Assembly: GCA_000181795.3 (NCBI GenBank)
Contig: CM012953.1
Span: 4,860,395-4,924,394 of the forward strand
From: Trichinella spiralis
Taxonomy: Eukaryota; Nematoda; Enoplea; Trichinellida; Trichinellidae
Length of the DNA stretch: 64,000 nt
Direction: 5' to 3'
In this document: in pieces, positions 47,529 through 60,329 of the stretch
How positions within the stretch are numbered: the stretch's first letter is position 1
Layout of the letters: every line of letters begins with the position of its first letter
Notes under the pieces: generated by a model
The model's input: the letters and a program-made list of their open reading frames with translations, nothing else
What the model was told of the DNA's origin: nothing
The model's database searches: none
Made by a program: the position numbers and the translations under genes

Positions 47529-49639
47529 CTAAATACACGACTGCAAGCTGCTTGCACAAGGCATGTTGCCTGCGACGGTGAAAAGTCGTCCTGTACCGGC
47601 GCATGAGCAAAGTCTTCTTCCTAAAACGTTTGCCCTGAATGAAGGTGAATCTGACAACGGTAAGCGCTGGGCACTGGTCAGGAAAAGACCCTGGCCGGCA
47701 GTGAGATTCATTACACCACGATCCTGAAATAGTGGACAATTTTTCAATGGAAAAGGTTTTCATATTGTGTTCATTCAATTTACTCCAGTTTTCAATGTGA
47801 TCGACTGCGTTGAGCGTATGTTCATGGCCCTCGAAGACAGCAGCGTGCCCTCGTTACCTCGAAAGCTCAAATTTTCAACGTCCAAAGTTAAAGCATTGTC
47901 CAATGGAGCTCTTATCTACAAAAAACAGCAAAAAATCCCTCTTCGCGCAAAATGCACAACTTGTTACTGTTATATGTGAATGAAAATTATAATTACTTTT
48001 TTAGTTTTTATCAGTTTGGTGGATATCTTTTTGATGTTCTTTTGAAGATGAAGAATTGGCTGCGATGCATCAAATGTTTTGTTCAATGTATTTCGCTCTC
48101 TGACGATGAAAGTGTTCACATTTTGCATTCGAATGCGATTTTCGTCTATAATCAAACCGACTGGCAGTGTAGTAGAATTGTTTGTTCTGATGACAATCTG
48201 GAAAAAAGTGTTTTCCCTTTAAATCATTATTTATTTAAAAATTTTCAACCAAGCTTACTCTTGCAGCATCCGCATTCAAATCAGTATCTCTGTAACCACC
48301 TACAGTACCAGTTTTACTAACCATATGCTGAAAGTACGTTTCAGAAGCAGCAAACTGTACCACAGGTTTTCCATCAACTGTTCGCCCAAATTGCACACCA
48401 TCCATTCCTTGATTGCCAATTTTCAAAAACATCACCAACAGAATGTTGCACTTCAAAGAAAATTTATTCAAGACAATAACTGATATAATTATCTTAAACA
48501 GAAAGGAATTGAACACTTTCAACTTAAATAAATAAATAAATATATATACCTTTCCAAAATACAATATGAAAATCAACATCACTTAAATGCTTTTTCTATT
48601 TATCAAGAAAATTTTTCTAATTTTAAAAATTGAAGTAATTTTATTCAATTTTTGTAACTGATGAGTAGAAAAAGCTTCAAATAACAACAAATTATAACGT
48701 AAACAACATATACATATTATCCATTTTAATATTTCATTTGAATTCAAGTAATATCTTACCAGTAGAGCATAGTTCTGTACAAACAGTGAGTAATTGATTG
48801 AAGTGATGACAAACAAAATTCACAACGCACATGCATAATTTACGCTCAATTTCTCCTGACATCATTTGTTGAATGGTTCAAGTTGAGCACTTCAACTAGG
48901 TTCGAAAATTTTATACTTTAGCTTAACCTTGAACAATATTCATGCAAATAAATGTTAATTTCACGCATTTTTCTTCAAGTCATTAATGAGTTTACTCAAT
49001 TTGTTGCATATAATTATTAGGAACACTTCAGTCGTCGATTCCTTTTCTTCAATTTGCATGTAATTAGTTTTCAAATTCAGTGCATTTTCACCAATCAGTT
49101 ATTTAATTTCTCTTGACTTGATATTAATATTACTAGATAAGACACGAATTAAATTGAAGACTGTTAATTTATGCAACTTTACAAGAAGACATTTATTTGG
49201 CCAAAAAAATATTTCTGAATAAAATTTCAAACCGACTGGAATGATTGATATTTAGCGCGCCATTAAATTGACATCAAAACCTATGATGTTATTTATTGAC
49301 GTTGTTGTAATTAAGAAAAAGGAATTATCCTTCCAGAAGTGACAATTTTCAAAAGTTACAAATAAATATAATGAAGTTCCATGCATATATATCTTTTTTA
49401 ATTCAATGAAAATGTTCCACAGAAAATTGAAAACTTACTACGAGATTGACAATTGCTATAAGCCACATTAAACCAACACAAACAAGCAAAGCGATCAGCT
49501 TGCGACCCCTGAGACCAACGAGAAGCAAATCTTCTTGCTCCACGTGCAAATCTGAGACTCTTGTATCCAACACATCCTTTCTGCTTGTAGAAGAAGTTGA
49601 ACAGCATTGTTCTTCTGTGGTTTTTTTGTTCCTTTTCAT
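47529..49639 (-). CDS. SGCB: Beta-sarcoglycan
   Basis: Five exons: 49639-49439, 48450-48259, 48197-47997, 47915-47784, 47723-47529; all in phase 0, 306 residues (human 318). Sarcoglycans are type II membrane glycoproteins of the dystrophin complex that help stabilise the muscle cell membrane. The cytoplasmic N-terminus (~45 residues) ends in GLRGRK, the exact junction motif of beta-sarcoglycan, followed by one membrane helix (~48-75). The extracellular part has LKIGNQGMDGVQF, NNSTTLPVGL, LTLDVENLSFRGNEGTLL with the family's RGNEG, and a C-terminal Cys cluster (LCSCAGTGRLFTV...NMPCASSLQSC) matching YKLCMCADGTLFKV. This pattern separates it from the alpha and gamma/delta/zeta sarcoglycans. The ATG at 49639 gives a charged, non-signal N-terminus, as expected for type II topology. 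DHX37 lies 0.7 kb upstream on the same strand. Confidence 0.93.
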
Positions 49640-50337
49640 TTTTTTGAATATTCAGTATTTGTTAAAGAGCAAAATAAAATCAACAACCGAAATTTGTTCA
49701 CGTTGTGGTTGTTGCCAATTTGCAGCAGTGCAATTCTGAAGAGCACTGACACAAAGAGAACGTTTGTTCCAAACTCAACAGCGGCTGTTTCGCATGTCAG
49801 TGCTTATCAGTGAAAAATTTCCAACAGATGGAAGCAATAATATGCGGTTTAACATTTGCCTTCTTTTCTTTCCATCGCATTTTCTTTCTTTCTCTTCATC
49901 ACATTAGAAATATATAAAACACATCTGAACACATTTACAATGAAACAACACATTTAAAATGTTCATGCATAAAACTTATTTATATAAAACAAAACAAAAC
50001 AAAAATATAAATAAATAACGCTTGATTTACCAAATTATAAAATAAGAAAAATTTTCTAATGTTGCTAAATTTCTCCTTTTATCACACACCACACTACTGT
50101 GTGCAGTGTTCTCAAACATCACTGCATTAAAATAATTCATTCTTTAACTTTCACTTACAACAACTGCACTGTATGTATCAGTAAAACTGTAATTTTAATA
50201 ATCAGTTTACATACAGTTTTCAAAGTATGCACAACACTGAACTTGATTAATAAATAATATGCGAATAATGTAATGAAAAACAAACTGCGCAATAAAAAAA
50301 CCAAAGCAAAATTCACAATAAACAAAAAAATGAACAT
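49640..50337. other. Spacer between DHX37 3' end and SGCB start
   Basis: About 700 bases with the DHX37 3' UTR and SGCB upstream sequence, both on the minus strand. No open frame or repeat of note is present, and the spacing is too wide for a confident operon claim. Confidence 0.45.
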
Positions 50338-53300
50338 TTATTTATCCAGTGGAGGCCAAATAGACATCACTTCTGCATGCTTCGCTTCAATAAGCCATTC
50401 CAGATATTCACTGCGGAGAAATTTTTTTTCCGTCGACCAAACGCGTATCAAATCTGCTTTGCTTGATATTTTCCCGTTAACCAAAGCTCTGAGGAATCTG
50501 TCGGTTCTGGTCTGAATCTTAGCCCATGGTTTAAAAATAATCGAAGGCGACGTTACAAGATACTTCTTGTAAGCTTGCAACTTTGAAAATACATTTCCAT
50601 TCAAAAATTCCACCGCCAAATATCGGTAATAATCTAAATTTTCCGCATGTTTCACTTGCAAGCGTGACAAAAACCAACCGCTAACGCCATACGTACAATC
50701 TACGATACAAGTGATACAGTCTTGCTCAGCACTGTAGTGAGGTTGTATAGTTTTCAGTGGTTCACCAAAATGACAATAACCTTTAGCAAGTTTTGGCAAC
50801 CAATCTGGCTCAATAGCTAATACATTTATCATACATTTCTTTTCATTGCACCCGTCGATCACTTCTTGATAAACAACCCATTCTGGTTGTAATTTTACCA
50901 ATGTTGAACTCGGATGAATCCAAAGATGATCTTTGATTACAGAAGATGAGTAAGCAATTCTATTATTATTGCTTACTGCATCGTTTCTTCGTGCTACATT
51001 ATCACACAACCCAATTAATAACAACTGTCTCAGCAAAATCATTCGTTCAGAATTTGGAATTTCTAATTTCTGATCTAAAGTCAAATCGATCCCAGGAAAT
51101 ATTAAATTAATCATATTCGTCAACTGACGTCGTAATTTGCGAATTTCCAACAGCGCTTTCATTCGAATGCTGTACGATTTACAAACTCCTGACAAGTTGT
51201 TACTTTTCTCAGCCAACAGTACACTTTGAAGCATCACCCCAAAATCGCCCATCAACAGTGATTGGCCTTGCCCAGCTAAATCACGTCTGCAGTTCAAGCA
51301 TGCTTTGATACGCTTTTTCTTTTCTTCCACGTTCGGGGCAGAAATACTGCTGGGATTAATTAAAACTTCTCTCACAGAAAGAGCTGCCACCAAGCAAACA
51401 GCGTGGGCTAGCAAATTTCTTTGACACGCAAGGGATAACATTTTCCCATAACGTGGAGCTAATGGAAACAAAGCAACACTTCGACCAAGATTCGTAATCT
51501 TTGTCACTTCTTTTCCTTTGCAATCAACCTGCCTTTCCAACAAATCCAATTTCAATAATCTCTCTTCGGAAGCTTGCAACGCTTCAACACTTAACGGTGA
51601 CGGAAATGGAAAATTTTGAACTCTTAGTATATTCATCGATTTCATTTGTAATACTAAGTCATCTGGAGGTTTAGTCAAAATTTCCGGTGTCGAATATTTC
51701 TCAAATTCATTGTACACAGCAGATGAGTACAGACGATAGCAGTGGCCAGGAGCTACACGACCGGCTCGACCTGCACGCTGATCTGCAGACGCTTTCGATA
51801 TCCAGTGAACTACAAATTTAGAAATCCCTGTCACTGGATCGTATAAGCGCACTTTCTCTTTGCCTGTATCCACAACATAACGCACGTTTGGAATTGTAAT
51901 TGAAGTTTCAGCTACGTTTGTAGAAATAATACAAAGTCGACATCCTTCTGGAATTGGTTCGAAAATTCTTGCCTGTTTTTTGCTTTCCATCAGTGAATAC
52001 AATGGCAAACAGTATAATGGAATCTCTTCATTTTTCAGATCTGAAAGTATAATATCATCTTTTGGCTCAACAGTGTCGAACAGATCTAAATCCGGTGCAT
52101 CCATTTCATTCAAATCTACTTTATCATCAGCCGGAATTATGTAATCATCCAAGTTGATTACAGTGTCGTTTCTTGGTCTATAATTTTCACGCTTTCTCTT
52201 AGACTTCATAGAAAAATTCCGACGCTGAAACTTTTCACTAGAATTATTATCAATTTTAACTATTCCTTCCATTGGAAAAGTTTTCTTCAACCAACTGACC
52301 AATGTGTAAACTTCTTGTTGACCAGATACAAATACTAGTATAGCACCTTCTGGCAAAAGACGATGCACCTGACATACCTTCCTGAATGCAGCTGCTAAAT
52401 AATCTTCATCCGTATGACGATTGAAGTATACTGTTACTGGATACTGACGAGAAGAAACATGAATGACACGAGGCGTTTGCTTAAAAAGTTTAGGTGACAA
52501 AAAGTCTTCCACTCTTAAAGTAGCTGACATGATAACAAGATGCAGCTTATCGTTGCGCTTTTGCCGTAACAGAATAATTCTGGAGAGCAAACCAATCAAA
52601 ATGTCACTATACATGCTTCTTTCATGAGCCTCGTCAATCAAAATAGCTGAATAATTACTGAGCAAAAAATCTTTCTGTATTTCCCTCAATAATACACCAT
52701 CAGTCATGAATTTCACTTTCGTATGTTCAGTAGTGTTTCCTTCAAACCGAATTTGGTAAGAAACAACATCAACACCAACGTTCATTTCTTCAGCCACCCG
52801 TTTGGACATACTTATCGCAGCAACACGACGAGGTTCAGTTATTCCAATTATTTTACCATTCAGTGCCATACCTGCTTCATACAAAAATTGTGGCACTTGA
52901 GTTGTTTTTCCAGAGCCAGTTTCACCGCATATAATTACAACGGGGCATTCTTTAATTGCTTCCATGATCACCTGCTCTTCTGCAACAACAGGCAGTTTCA
53001 ACCTCTGCTTTTCTATATCCGGTTGACGATAAATCGGAACATAAGTGGCAGTTTTGTTGTTTACCAACTTCAGACTTTGCTTGTTTTCAATAACGGATGA
53101 AACTGTACTTTCAGCACTGACAGCTAACTTTACACTTTGTTCTTGACAAAGAAGAAAATTATTATGCATCAATAAAACAAACAACTCGCTTACCTTGAAC
53201 AGAAATGTCAGCATTGGAAATATTATTTTGAACATACTCATGATTATCATGCTCAGATTTTTCATTTTCAGCTGAAGTTTCTGTTTCAAAATACTGAATA

Positions 53301-54194
53301 AGATTATTATTGACAAAGTTTCCATTTTCCGCAGGGTAGTTAAGCTCTTCTGACTGTATCTTTTCATCAAATTTCAAATCACTCTTTCTAAAATTAGCAT
53401 GATAAAATTTTACTATATGCTATACTATAAACAGTATATATATATATATAGGTAAAGATGTCTGGACATAAAACTAAATAACTGATCATTATATAATAAA
53501 ATATTGCTCACTGTAAATCATACCTTCTCTTCAATTTTTCGTGCAGTCCAGAAACTGAATTCAACAATTTCATTTCCTCATCGCTTATTTTCCATCGACT
53601 AAGCTTCTCGTATATCACATTTCTCTAAATTAATTTTTATGACATATTTTAAGCATTTTGCTTAAATAAAACACCACATGCTTATAAGGAAAAGCGGTTA
53701 CATAAACTTCAATGATACAGTTGCTCATAAATGATGTTTTAATTGTTCGCCTTTGAAATGTATCAAAAATACACTTATACACAAAAAAGTAACAAAAAAT
53801 AATGTGAAGGAACTAAACAAGTATAATTAAGATAAGTTTGAAAGTATCTGCATGACTATTTCATTAAAAAATATTAAAACATTTTCTTAGTGGAGAACAT
53901 TTAAAACAAAATGAGCCAGTTTCTTCAATATCTACAAATACTTACATCGACATTTTTTCTTTTACGTGACAAAATTTTTTTTAATTCCTTTGCTTTCTTC
54001 TTCGAAATGCATTTGGCTTTTAATTTCTTTTTCGTCGATATATTCACTCCTTTGATTGAGGCATCTTTATTTGATTTGTTGACCTGTTTTTTTCGTGGTT
54101 CCAGAACAAAAGCATTGCTGGTATCGTGGGCTAAGATATACGTTGGTTCTTCTGACATAATCTCTCCTATATTAAACGAAATTTGCCTGCTCAT
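50338..54194 (-). CDS. DHX37: DEAH-box RNA helicase DHX37 (Dhr1, Kurz)
   Basis: Four exons: 54194-53946, 53624-53524, 53387-53194, 53141-50338; 1,115 residues, phases consistent. DHX37/Dhr1 removes U3 snoRNA from pre-ribosomes during small-subunit maturation in the nucleolus. The basic N-terminus has DTSNAFVLEPRKKQ, matching DASNALVLPGKKKK of human DHX37, and KELKKILSRKRK. The helicase core shows Walker A GETGSGKT (254-261), ITEPRRVAA, IDEAHERSMYSD (DEAH at 351-354), SAT (387-389), CIISTNVAETSITIP and ADQRAGRAGR, with the acidic/basic insert typical of DHX37 between them (INLDDYIIPADDK). The C-terminal half carries the winged-helix, ratchet and OB-fold regions, with HPSSTLVKLQPEWVVYQE and WPPLDK at the end. 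The 2.8-kb last exon is the longest exon in the window. The start at 54194 is in frame with a second Met 12 codons later. Confidence 0.96.
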
Positions 54195-55590
54195 TATATT
54201 AAAAAATCATCAAAAACTATCTGAAGCAATTTTTGTTTTCTTTTTACAGTACTCATTTAATTACCTGTGTTTTTTATTATAGCAAAAATATTTGCTCAAA
54301 AACGAAAAATACGGTAATAAATAATAAAAACAAGAACTAATTTTAAAAATAATTTTTGAGCATCGATTTTTAATAAACTTTCACATACTATACTTTTATC
54401 TAGTGTCATATGACATCTGCACATGACAATTGCTAAAATTAAAACACACATCAGTGATTACAGCGGTAACATATCAGATATAATTAAAAACTCAGTCAAG
54501 CAATTACTAATTCAAAAATTTATTAATAATAAGGGAAAAATTACAAGTTTGATTAAATGAAAATTTATACTACTTGACATACTGTATACTGACGTTTCAA
54601 AACAAACAAGTACTGTATATTGGGAAGTTTCAAAATTAAATACAAACGACATGATTTTTTCTGTTTTTTCCTTATTATTACAAATAAATATATTTTTTAT
54701 TATAAAAATTGATTTTTATTTATTATTAAATGCTTAAAAAATAAATTATATCAAAAATAACTGGTGCTTTTTACTGGTGAATACCATGATATTATTGAAA
54801 GTTAGCTAATCAACGTTATGACTAATAAAGCATTTTAAATAAAATTTTGACTATAAAAAATAATAAATATTTTGTTAATAGGACTTATTAAATCAGTTGT
54901 AACATTTTGAAATTAAACATTAAAATGTGATTTTCAGGCATTATTTTGATAAGCACAACTTACAGTATGTCGTTGTTCAAACTGTGTTGCTGACTGTCTT
55001 TGCTGAATTCTCGGTATTTTTAATTTGTTATTTGTCGGGTTAGTTTATGTTAACAGATGAGTCTTTTTAAAGGGAGTATTATTTTAAAGGTTGAAGCTTG
55101 CTCAATCGTTTTACATTTCGTGAAAACGATTTCAGAGCACAATCATCTTATCAATCGGTTATGCTGTTGTTACTTTGTTATCGGTGTTAATTGAATTGTC
55201 TGTAAAGGTTTGTATGTTGTGTATGATGCTTAAAAAGGGAGAGGTTTTTTTTGCTTCTAATATTCTAAGCATATTTCTTAACACCGATCGCAGCTTTCCA
55301 CATTTATTCATCTACATTCTTCCACTGACGAAAAGCTTTCTACGGTTCGTATTTTTATACGAACGAATTCAGAGGCTCGTCATTTTTCACATAAATTTAT
55401 CTGCTCATATTCAAACAGCGACCGGTAAAATCAATGAAAGGTTATACTGTTTCGCTGCTCTTCTTTTCAAAGTTCCATTTTCTTCGAATGTGTGGTATTG
55501 TTTTTGAAATTTTCTGAATGCTTGTCTTGTTGTATTATTCTTGGCAGTAATTCTTCGTTTTGGTTTTAGGTTGTAATTTATATATTCACG
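54195..55590. other. Divergent spacer between DHX37 and the BCL2-family gene
   Basis: About 1.4 kb of AT-rich DNA containing both upstream regions. An acceptor-like TGGTTTTAG at 55561-55569 sits 21 bases before the BCL2-family ATG, so a non-coding first exon or a spliced leader is likely. The open frame 55175-55507 is hydrophobic but unsupported. Confidence 0.45.
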
Positions 55591-57710
55591 ATGGTCCTTC
55601 ATGATTTTGTCGATGGTGAATGGGTAGGTGAAAGATCAAATTGTTTTGATATAGCAAGAGACGCTGTAGAATCAGAAGCATGCGTCATTGCATGTGATTA
55701 TATCAATCATCGATTGTTAAAATCGAATTATGTTTGGACCGATTGTCCAGACCTGCCGAAGCCAAATTGTATATCGTTATGTATGCGGACGATGGGTGAA
55801 GAATTGGAGCAGCGCTATGAACGCAGCTTCAAAAGCATGAGCGAAACGCTTCAGATTTCGCCAACTACCGCTTATCCGACATTTCTGGCAATATGCGATG
55901 AATTGTTCAACGACGGCATACGCTGGGGTCGCATTGTTGCTTTGTACGCTTTTGGCGGAAGTCTTTCTCTTCAGTGCGTCCGTAACAATATGCCAGAATT
56001 AGTCAGTAGCATCGCAGATTGGCTGGCAATGTATACTGAGACGCATTTGTCGCAGTGGATCATTGAAAATGGCGGTTGGGTAATTAATATTTCTTTTTTA
56101 TTTTAATTATCTGTTTTTAACGAAAAAATTTTCAATATGCACCTAGGCATTAATTCTCTGTTAAAGGTCATTATTGCGATCATTTACTTTTGTTTATCCT
56201 ATATTGATTTGCTATTACTTTTCTATCATTTATCAATTTATCGTAGATAACTAGTTTCCGTAATGCAGTTCGTTTAGCTGTTGGTTAATCTTAGTTTATT
56301 TTATATACTCTGAGCAAACAATTGATAAATTATTGAATGTTGAATGAACAGAATGTCCATTGATTTTAGAAAATAGGTTTTCGTTGTTTATTCTAGTCTT
56401 CAGCATGTATTAAATTATCGTCACCAATTAATTGTATTTGAGAACTTGAGAATAAAATTACAAATCTTATAGCTAGTATACGTAGGTGTGTGTATGGCAG
56501 GTTAAGAAGAAGAATGTTGTTTTTCTTTTCGTATTGCTTTTATTATGCTACAAATGTACGTTAAAGTAGGTCGCCATCTTTTACAGAATGCGAAAGTTTT
56601 AGAAGTTCATGAAAAATTTTTTAAATTACACCTTATAACGTATTCTGACACACAGTGAATGTCCATTATCCATTATGAGCTTATAGGAGAGAGAGAAAAA
56701 AAAGAAGAGTATGCATGCGACCTAAGTTTTGACATTTCCCATGGAAAACAACAAAGGCCATTCTCTCTGTTTGCAGGGTCAGGGAAACGACACGCACGTT
56801 CTTTGCGTACTTTCAGCTATAGAAGAGTATACAGAGTTGGTGGTGTAGTCCAGTTTACTTACCTCGGCCTATAATTTTTTGATTGATCAGCCAGCAGATG
56901 TGTCCTCTTAAAGAGTTAGGAGGCCAACCGCAGAAAATCTGTCACAGCAAGATAAGCTTTATTCTATTTCTACTGCCATTATTTTTTGCTCATACGACAA
57001 CAGCATATGCTGAACATCTGCGAATCAGGCTGAAATTGAAAAATGGCCAACACTTTTCCAAAGCGATGATTTAGAGACAATTCACTTTTTTTAATTGGTT
57101 AATTTTGTGCTCCAAAAAGTTTATTTCTAGAGGCAAATTTTTTTTAATTAATTTTTTAAATGATCATTGTAAAGTTTTTTTTATACAAAACAGCAGAACG
57201 TTGAAAATTTAGTTCATAACAAAGATGAGGGTTCATTTAGTGCAGTGCAATTGTTGTAAATGGATAGTTTTTGTGTGAAGGTTTGGAAAGGTTTGAAATA
57301 GCAAGTTTGACGTGTTTTATTATGTGTAATAGGAATATCCGAATTTTGATTTGAACTTTCTTTTCAACAAACTGGTTCAACAATTTTGAGGTTATATATG
57401 TATGTATTGATGATTTTTAACGAACGTAATATTTCTTATTTTGGCAACTGCTAATTTCAATGCTAATTGATTTTATTTATTTAATTTTATTACTATTTTG
57501 TTAAACAAAAAAAAAGCTGTAAAAAATTTAATAAATTGATCGTAATAGTTTTGTTGCATTATGTTAAAATTTTAGGAAGGCTTTGTGAAGTTCTATCACG
57601 AAAGCTCTGTAAAACAACAGACGTCATACAGAGAGGTGATCGCAAGCGTTGGCGTTGTATGCGCTGCGATTGGAGTGATGGCCATCGGTATAATGATGGC
57701 GAAACATTGA
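55591..57710 (+). CDS. BCL2-family apoptosis regulator (multi-BH-domain)
   Basis: Two exons, 55591-56079 and 57576-57710, give 207 residues. BCL2-family proteins control mitochondrial cell death; this one has the full multi-domain layout. Visible are a BH3 motif MRTMGEELEQRY (65-76), aligning with LRQAGDDFSRRY of BCL2; BH1 ELFNDGIRWGRIVALYAFGG (104-123) with the conserved W-GR; BH2 WIIENGGWEGFVKFY (156-170); and a C-terminal membrane anchor of ~20 residues (IASVGVVCAAIGVMAIGIMM) with a basic end (AKH). A BH4-like helix may lie at 22-45. The layout is of the pro-survival BCL2/BCL-XL/CED-9 kind, but BAX/BAK-type activity cannot be excluded by eye. The intron falls exactly after the Trp of BH2, the position known in vertebrate BCL2 genes. 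Retaining it would give a short form lacking the anchor, ending VINISFLF. Confidence 0.9.
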
Positions 57711-58075
57711 ATGTGAAGACAAAGTATACAAAAGTAGATTGATTACCAAGTTGCTATAGCAGTACGATAACGAAAAAGTTCATATCCCAGTTTTGTTTTT
57801 ATTTTACATATATAACAATTTTCAATTTTCACCTACAAACATAAGTTTTCAGCCTTTATAATATCACCCTTTTTTTAAATTAAAAAACATTTGTGTTATT
57901 TTCACAAAATAAATGATGCATGTAATATATAGTTAGTAGAATTTTTCTGTACTGTTAGCCACTATTTCGATATTCTGTATTTCATGTCCATGTTATTCTT
58001 CTTTTTCGAAAGTACGACCCCTATAATATAATGAAGTTTTATTATTCATTACACGTTATGACTTGAAAAATGCTT
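57711..58075. other. Convergent 3' region between the BCL2-family gene and ARPC2
   Basis: About 365 bases holding both 3' UTRs. AATAAA at 57908-57913 suits the plus-strand gene. Nothing else is seen. Confidence 0.5.
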
Positions 58076-60329
58076 TTACATTATAGTTTTCCGCTCTGGT
58101 ATAACTTTCGGTTTTGCGCGATTGAGTATTTTTAAGAATTCGTCCGTTTTGGAACGCATTCTCGATTGGATGAAGGCCTATGCGAAGTAATAACAGCAAC
58201 AAATTTGTAAAACAATAACAAACTTTAATTACTTTTGTGCCTTTAATATGATAATGAAGATAACTTCGGAATATACTAAGCAAATCTATTGTATTATCAC
58301 GTGACGCTTTGCATGTGTGCTTCGGTAATAATACTAAAAAAAATTTACATATACACACATATCTCATTGTGACCTTTTCCTGTTTTGTAATTTAACTTTC
58401 ATAATACTATGTAATGCTGTTTTTTAAGGTTTTAAGTAAGCAAATTGTGTCACTTAATCGATAAAAATGTTTGTCTGCAAACAGCAATTGTTGACTGAAA
58501 ATATTTCAGATCATGCACCAAACATTTTTTAAAATATGCTTCCTGTTTTAATTGCATTTTATGTTAAAAAAATATTAACCAATGAAGTGTTCGAATTTAA
58601 AATGTAATTCATCACCTCATCACCTTTCTACATTTCTACCTCTAGTGAAAAATCGAGGATTTCGCGATTCGATAGCGTCGATACCAAAGAGTAGCCCCAT
58701 TCGTTGGAAATATAATCGATACGTTCGTTTTGAGGAACCGAAATTCGTAATTAATATTTTGCGTTGATTTGATCAAAAAAGTGGAGCCAGAAAAAAAAGA
58801 TTCAGGTAGGTGCATCAGACAAACTTCCTTCAGATTCACATATTATTATGGCATTGAAATTAGTTCCAAGTGAACAATTTCTGCAGAGAAAAAAGACATT
58901 TTTCAAAGCACTTTTGCCTATGTTCATTTGATGAATCATTGTTTGAACTCCTATTTCTGTGCATACACACTAAAATCAAATTCAGCTGCGAAACGAATTG
59001 ATTTGTTTAAAGCGTTAAGCTAATTCTACTATTAAAAAAAACTTATAATTTAAAACATTTTCAAGCCATGTATGACACAGCGTATGTACATTTCAAATGA
59101 CACATGCAGCTTACCAAATGTTACATAGCCGATTCCTTCTGATATTCGAGCATTTGAATTTTTAAGTTCCAGAGGAGGTTCTCCTAAACTGAAAATCACC
59201 TGCGGTGCGGTTTGAGATGCTCTTTTTCCATGTATTTCCTAATGAATATTACATTCTATGAAATAACCAATTCGGTCACACAATTGTTATGTAAAAAATT
59301 ACTTGTAAAAATATTTTTCCAATAATGATGTCAGCAGGATCATTAAACACTGTGCTGAATATGACTGTTACTCGATCACTCTTTGCTTCCACATACCTTA
59401 AAACATCTGCTTTATTTATGTACTACATTTTGATATTCTTCCGCTATACATTGTTTCATCTTCTCTATAATGTATGACAGCTCTGTTTTGTCCAGCATCG
59501 CCGCGTTCTTGAAATTCAAAATATTTTTCGAAAACCGAAGCCAAACAATTGCGTTTCAGTCTTGCTGCTTTGAATATTAAATCATCATATTTTTGCGGTA
59601 TTTCTGTCAAATCATATATAAGAGATATGTTGTACTGAGGCTCTGGTATCTCTGTCACATATACTCCATATTCTTGGCGAATGCGCTATAAAAAATAATA
59701 TCAGGTTAAAATGATTACTATTTGGTAGGCTTAAATGTGCAATATATTTAAAGATTATCATGAACAAAATAATTCCATTTCTTAAAAATACTTGATGAAA
59801 GTTATACTGTTCTTTTCTTTACTCTTTATTCAAAATTGTTCATCATTAAACTGCATTTCTGAAAAATGAACATATTGCAAGAAGAAAAGTTTGGTAAAAT
59901 TAAATATTGAAGTATAAAAAAAGGAAAACTTCTTTGTGAGAAAAAGCCACCTGAAGATGAGGCAAATTCAGCTGTACAAAACTTACTTCGTTAATTCCAT
60001 GCTCCTGCAATTCTTCGTAATATGATAGATAAATGCTAAGCTGAAATTTAATCGATTTTATTTTAAGGTTGATCAAAGGAATACCTGCAAATGTACCATA
60101 ATTTTGTTCTTATCATCGTTTGGATTCGACATATGATATGCAACGCCATCGAAGTCTTTAAAATGAAAATTAACACTTTCAAGACGGTTACTAAAGAAAA
60201 AAGGTAAGTTATGAAAAATTATTTTAAATTGAGAAATTACCCAGCTAATGCATTTGAAAATTGGTTGCTCAATGCCTCCGTGATAAACTTATTACTTGAA
60301 TCCAACATAATTGTTGCTTTCGACATCAT
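58076..60329 (-). CDS. ARPC2: Arp2/3 complex subunit 2 (p34-Arc)
   Basis: Eight exons: 60329-60241, 60190-60085, 60040-59987, 59685-59450, 59396-59303, 59238-59115, 58333-58233, 58177-58076; 301 residues (human 300), all phases agree. ARPC2 forms the structural core of the Arp2/3 complex with ARPC4 and contacts the mother filament in branched actin nucleation. Almost every conserved block is present: [117 protein letters not shown], and the C-terminal [19 protein letters not shown]. The ATG at 60329 is followed by [13 protein letters not shown], in line with the human N-terminus (MILLEVNNRIIEETL). FMNL, a formin, lies in the same window but is not adjacent, so no co-regulation is implied. Confidence 0.97.

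Noticed and set aside
48583-48816. Minus-strand frame in SGCB intron 1
   Set aside because: AT-rich chance frame inside an intron whose flanking exons splice cleanly.
55175-55507. Hydrophobic 110-codon frame upstream of the BCL2-family gene
   Set aside because: No conserved motif and not needed to complete the BCL2-family protein; likely 5' flank or UTR.
56845-56875. U1 snRNA start or spliced-leader RNA suggested by ACTTACCT on the plus strand
   Set aside because: The following sequence does not match U1 stem-loops, and the reverse reading lacks an Sm site after the donor-like GTAAGT.
56659-57074. Two open frames in the BCL2-family intron
   Set aside because: They reflect the GC-richer island; translations match nothing and no consistent exon chain could be made.
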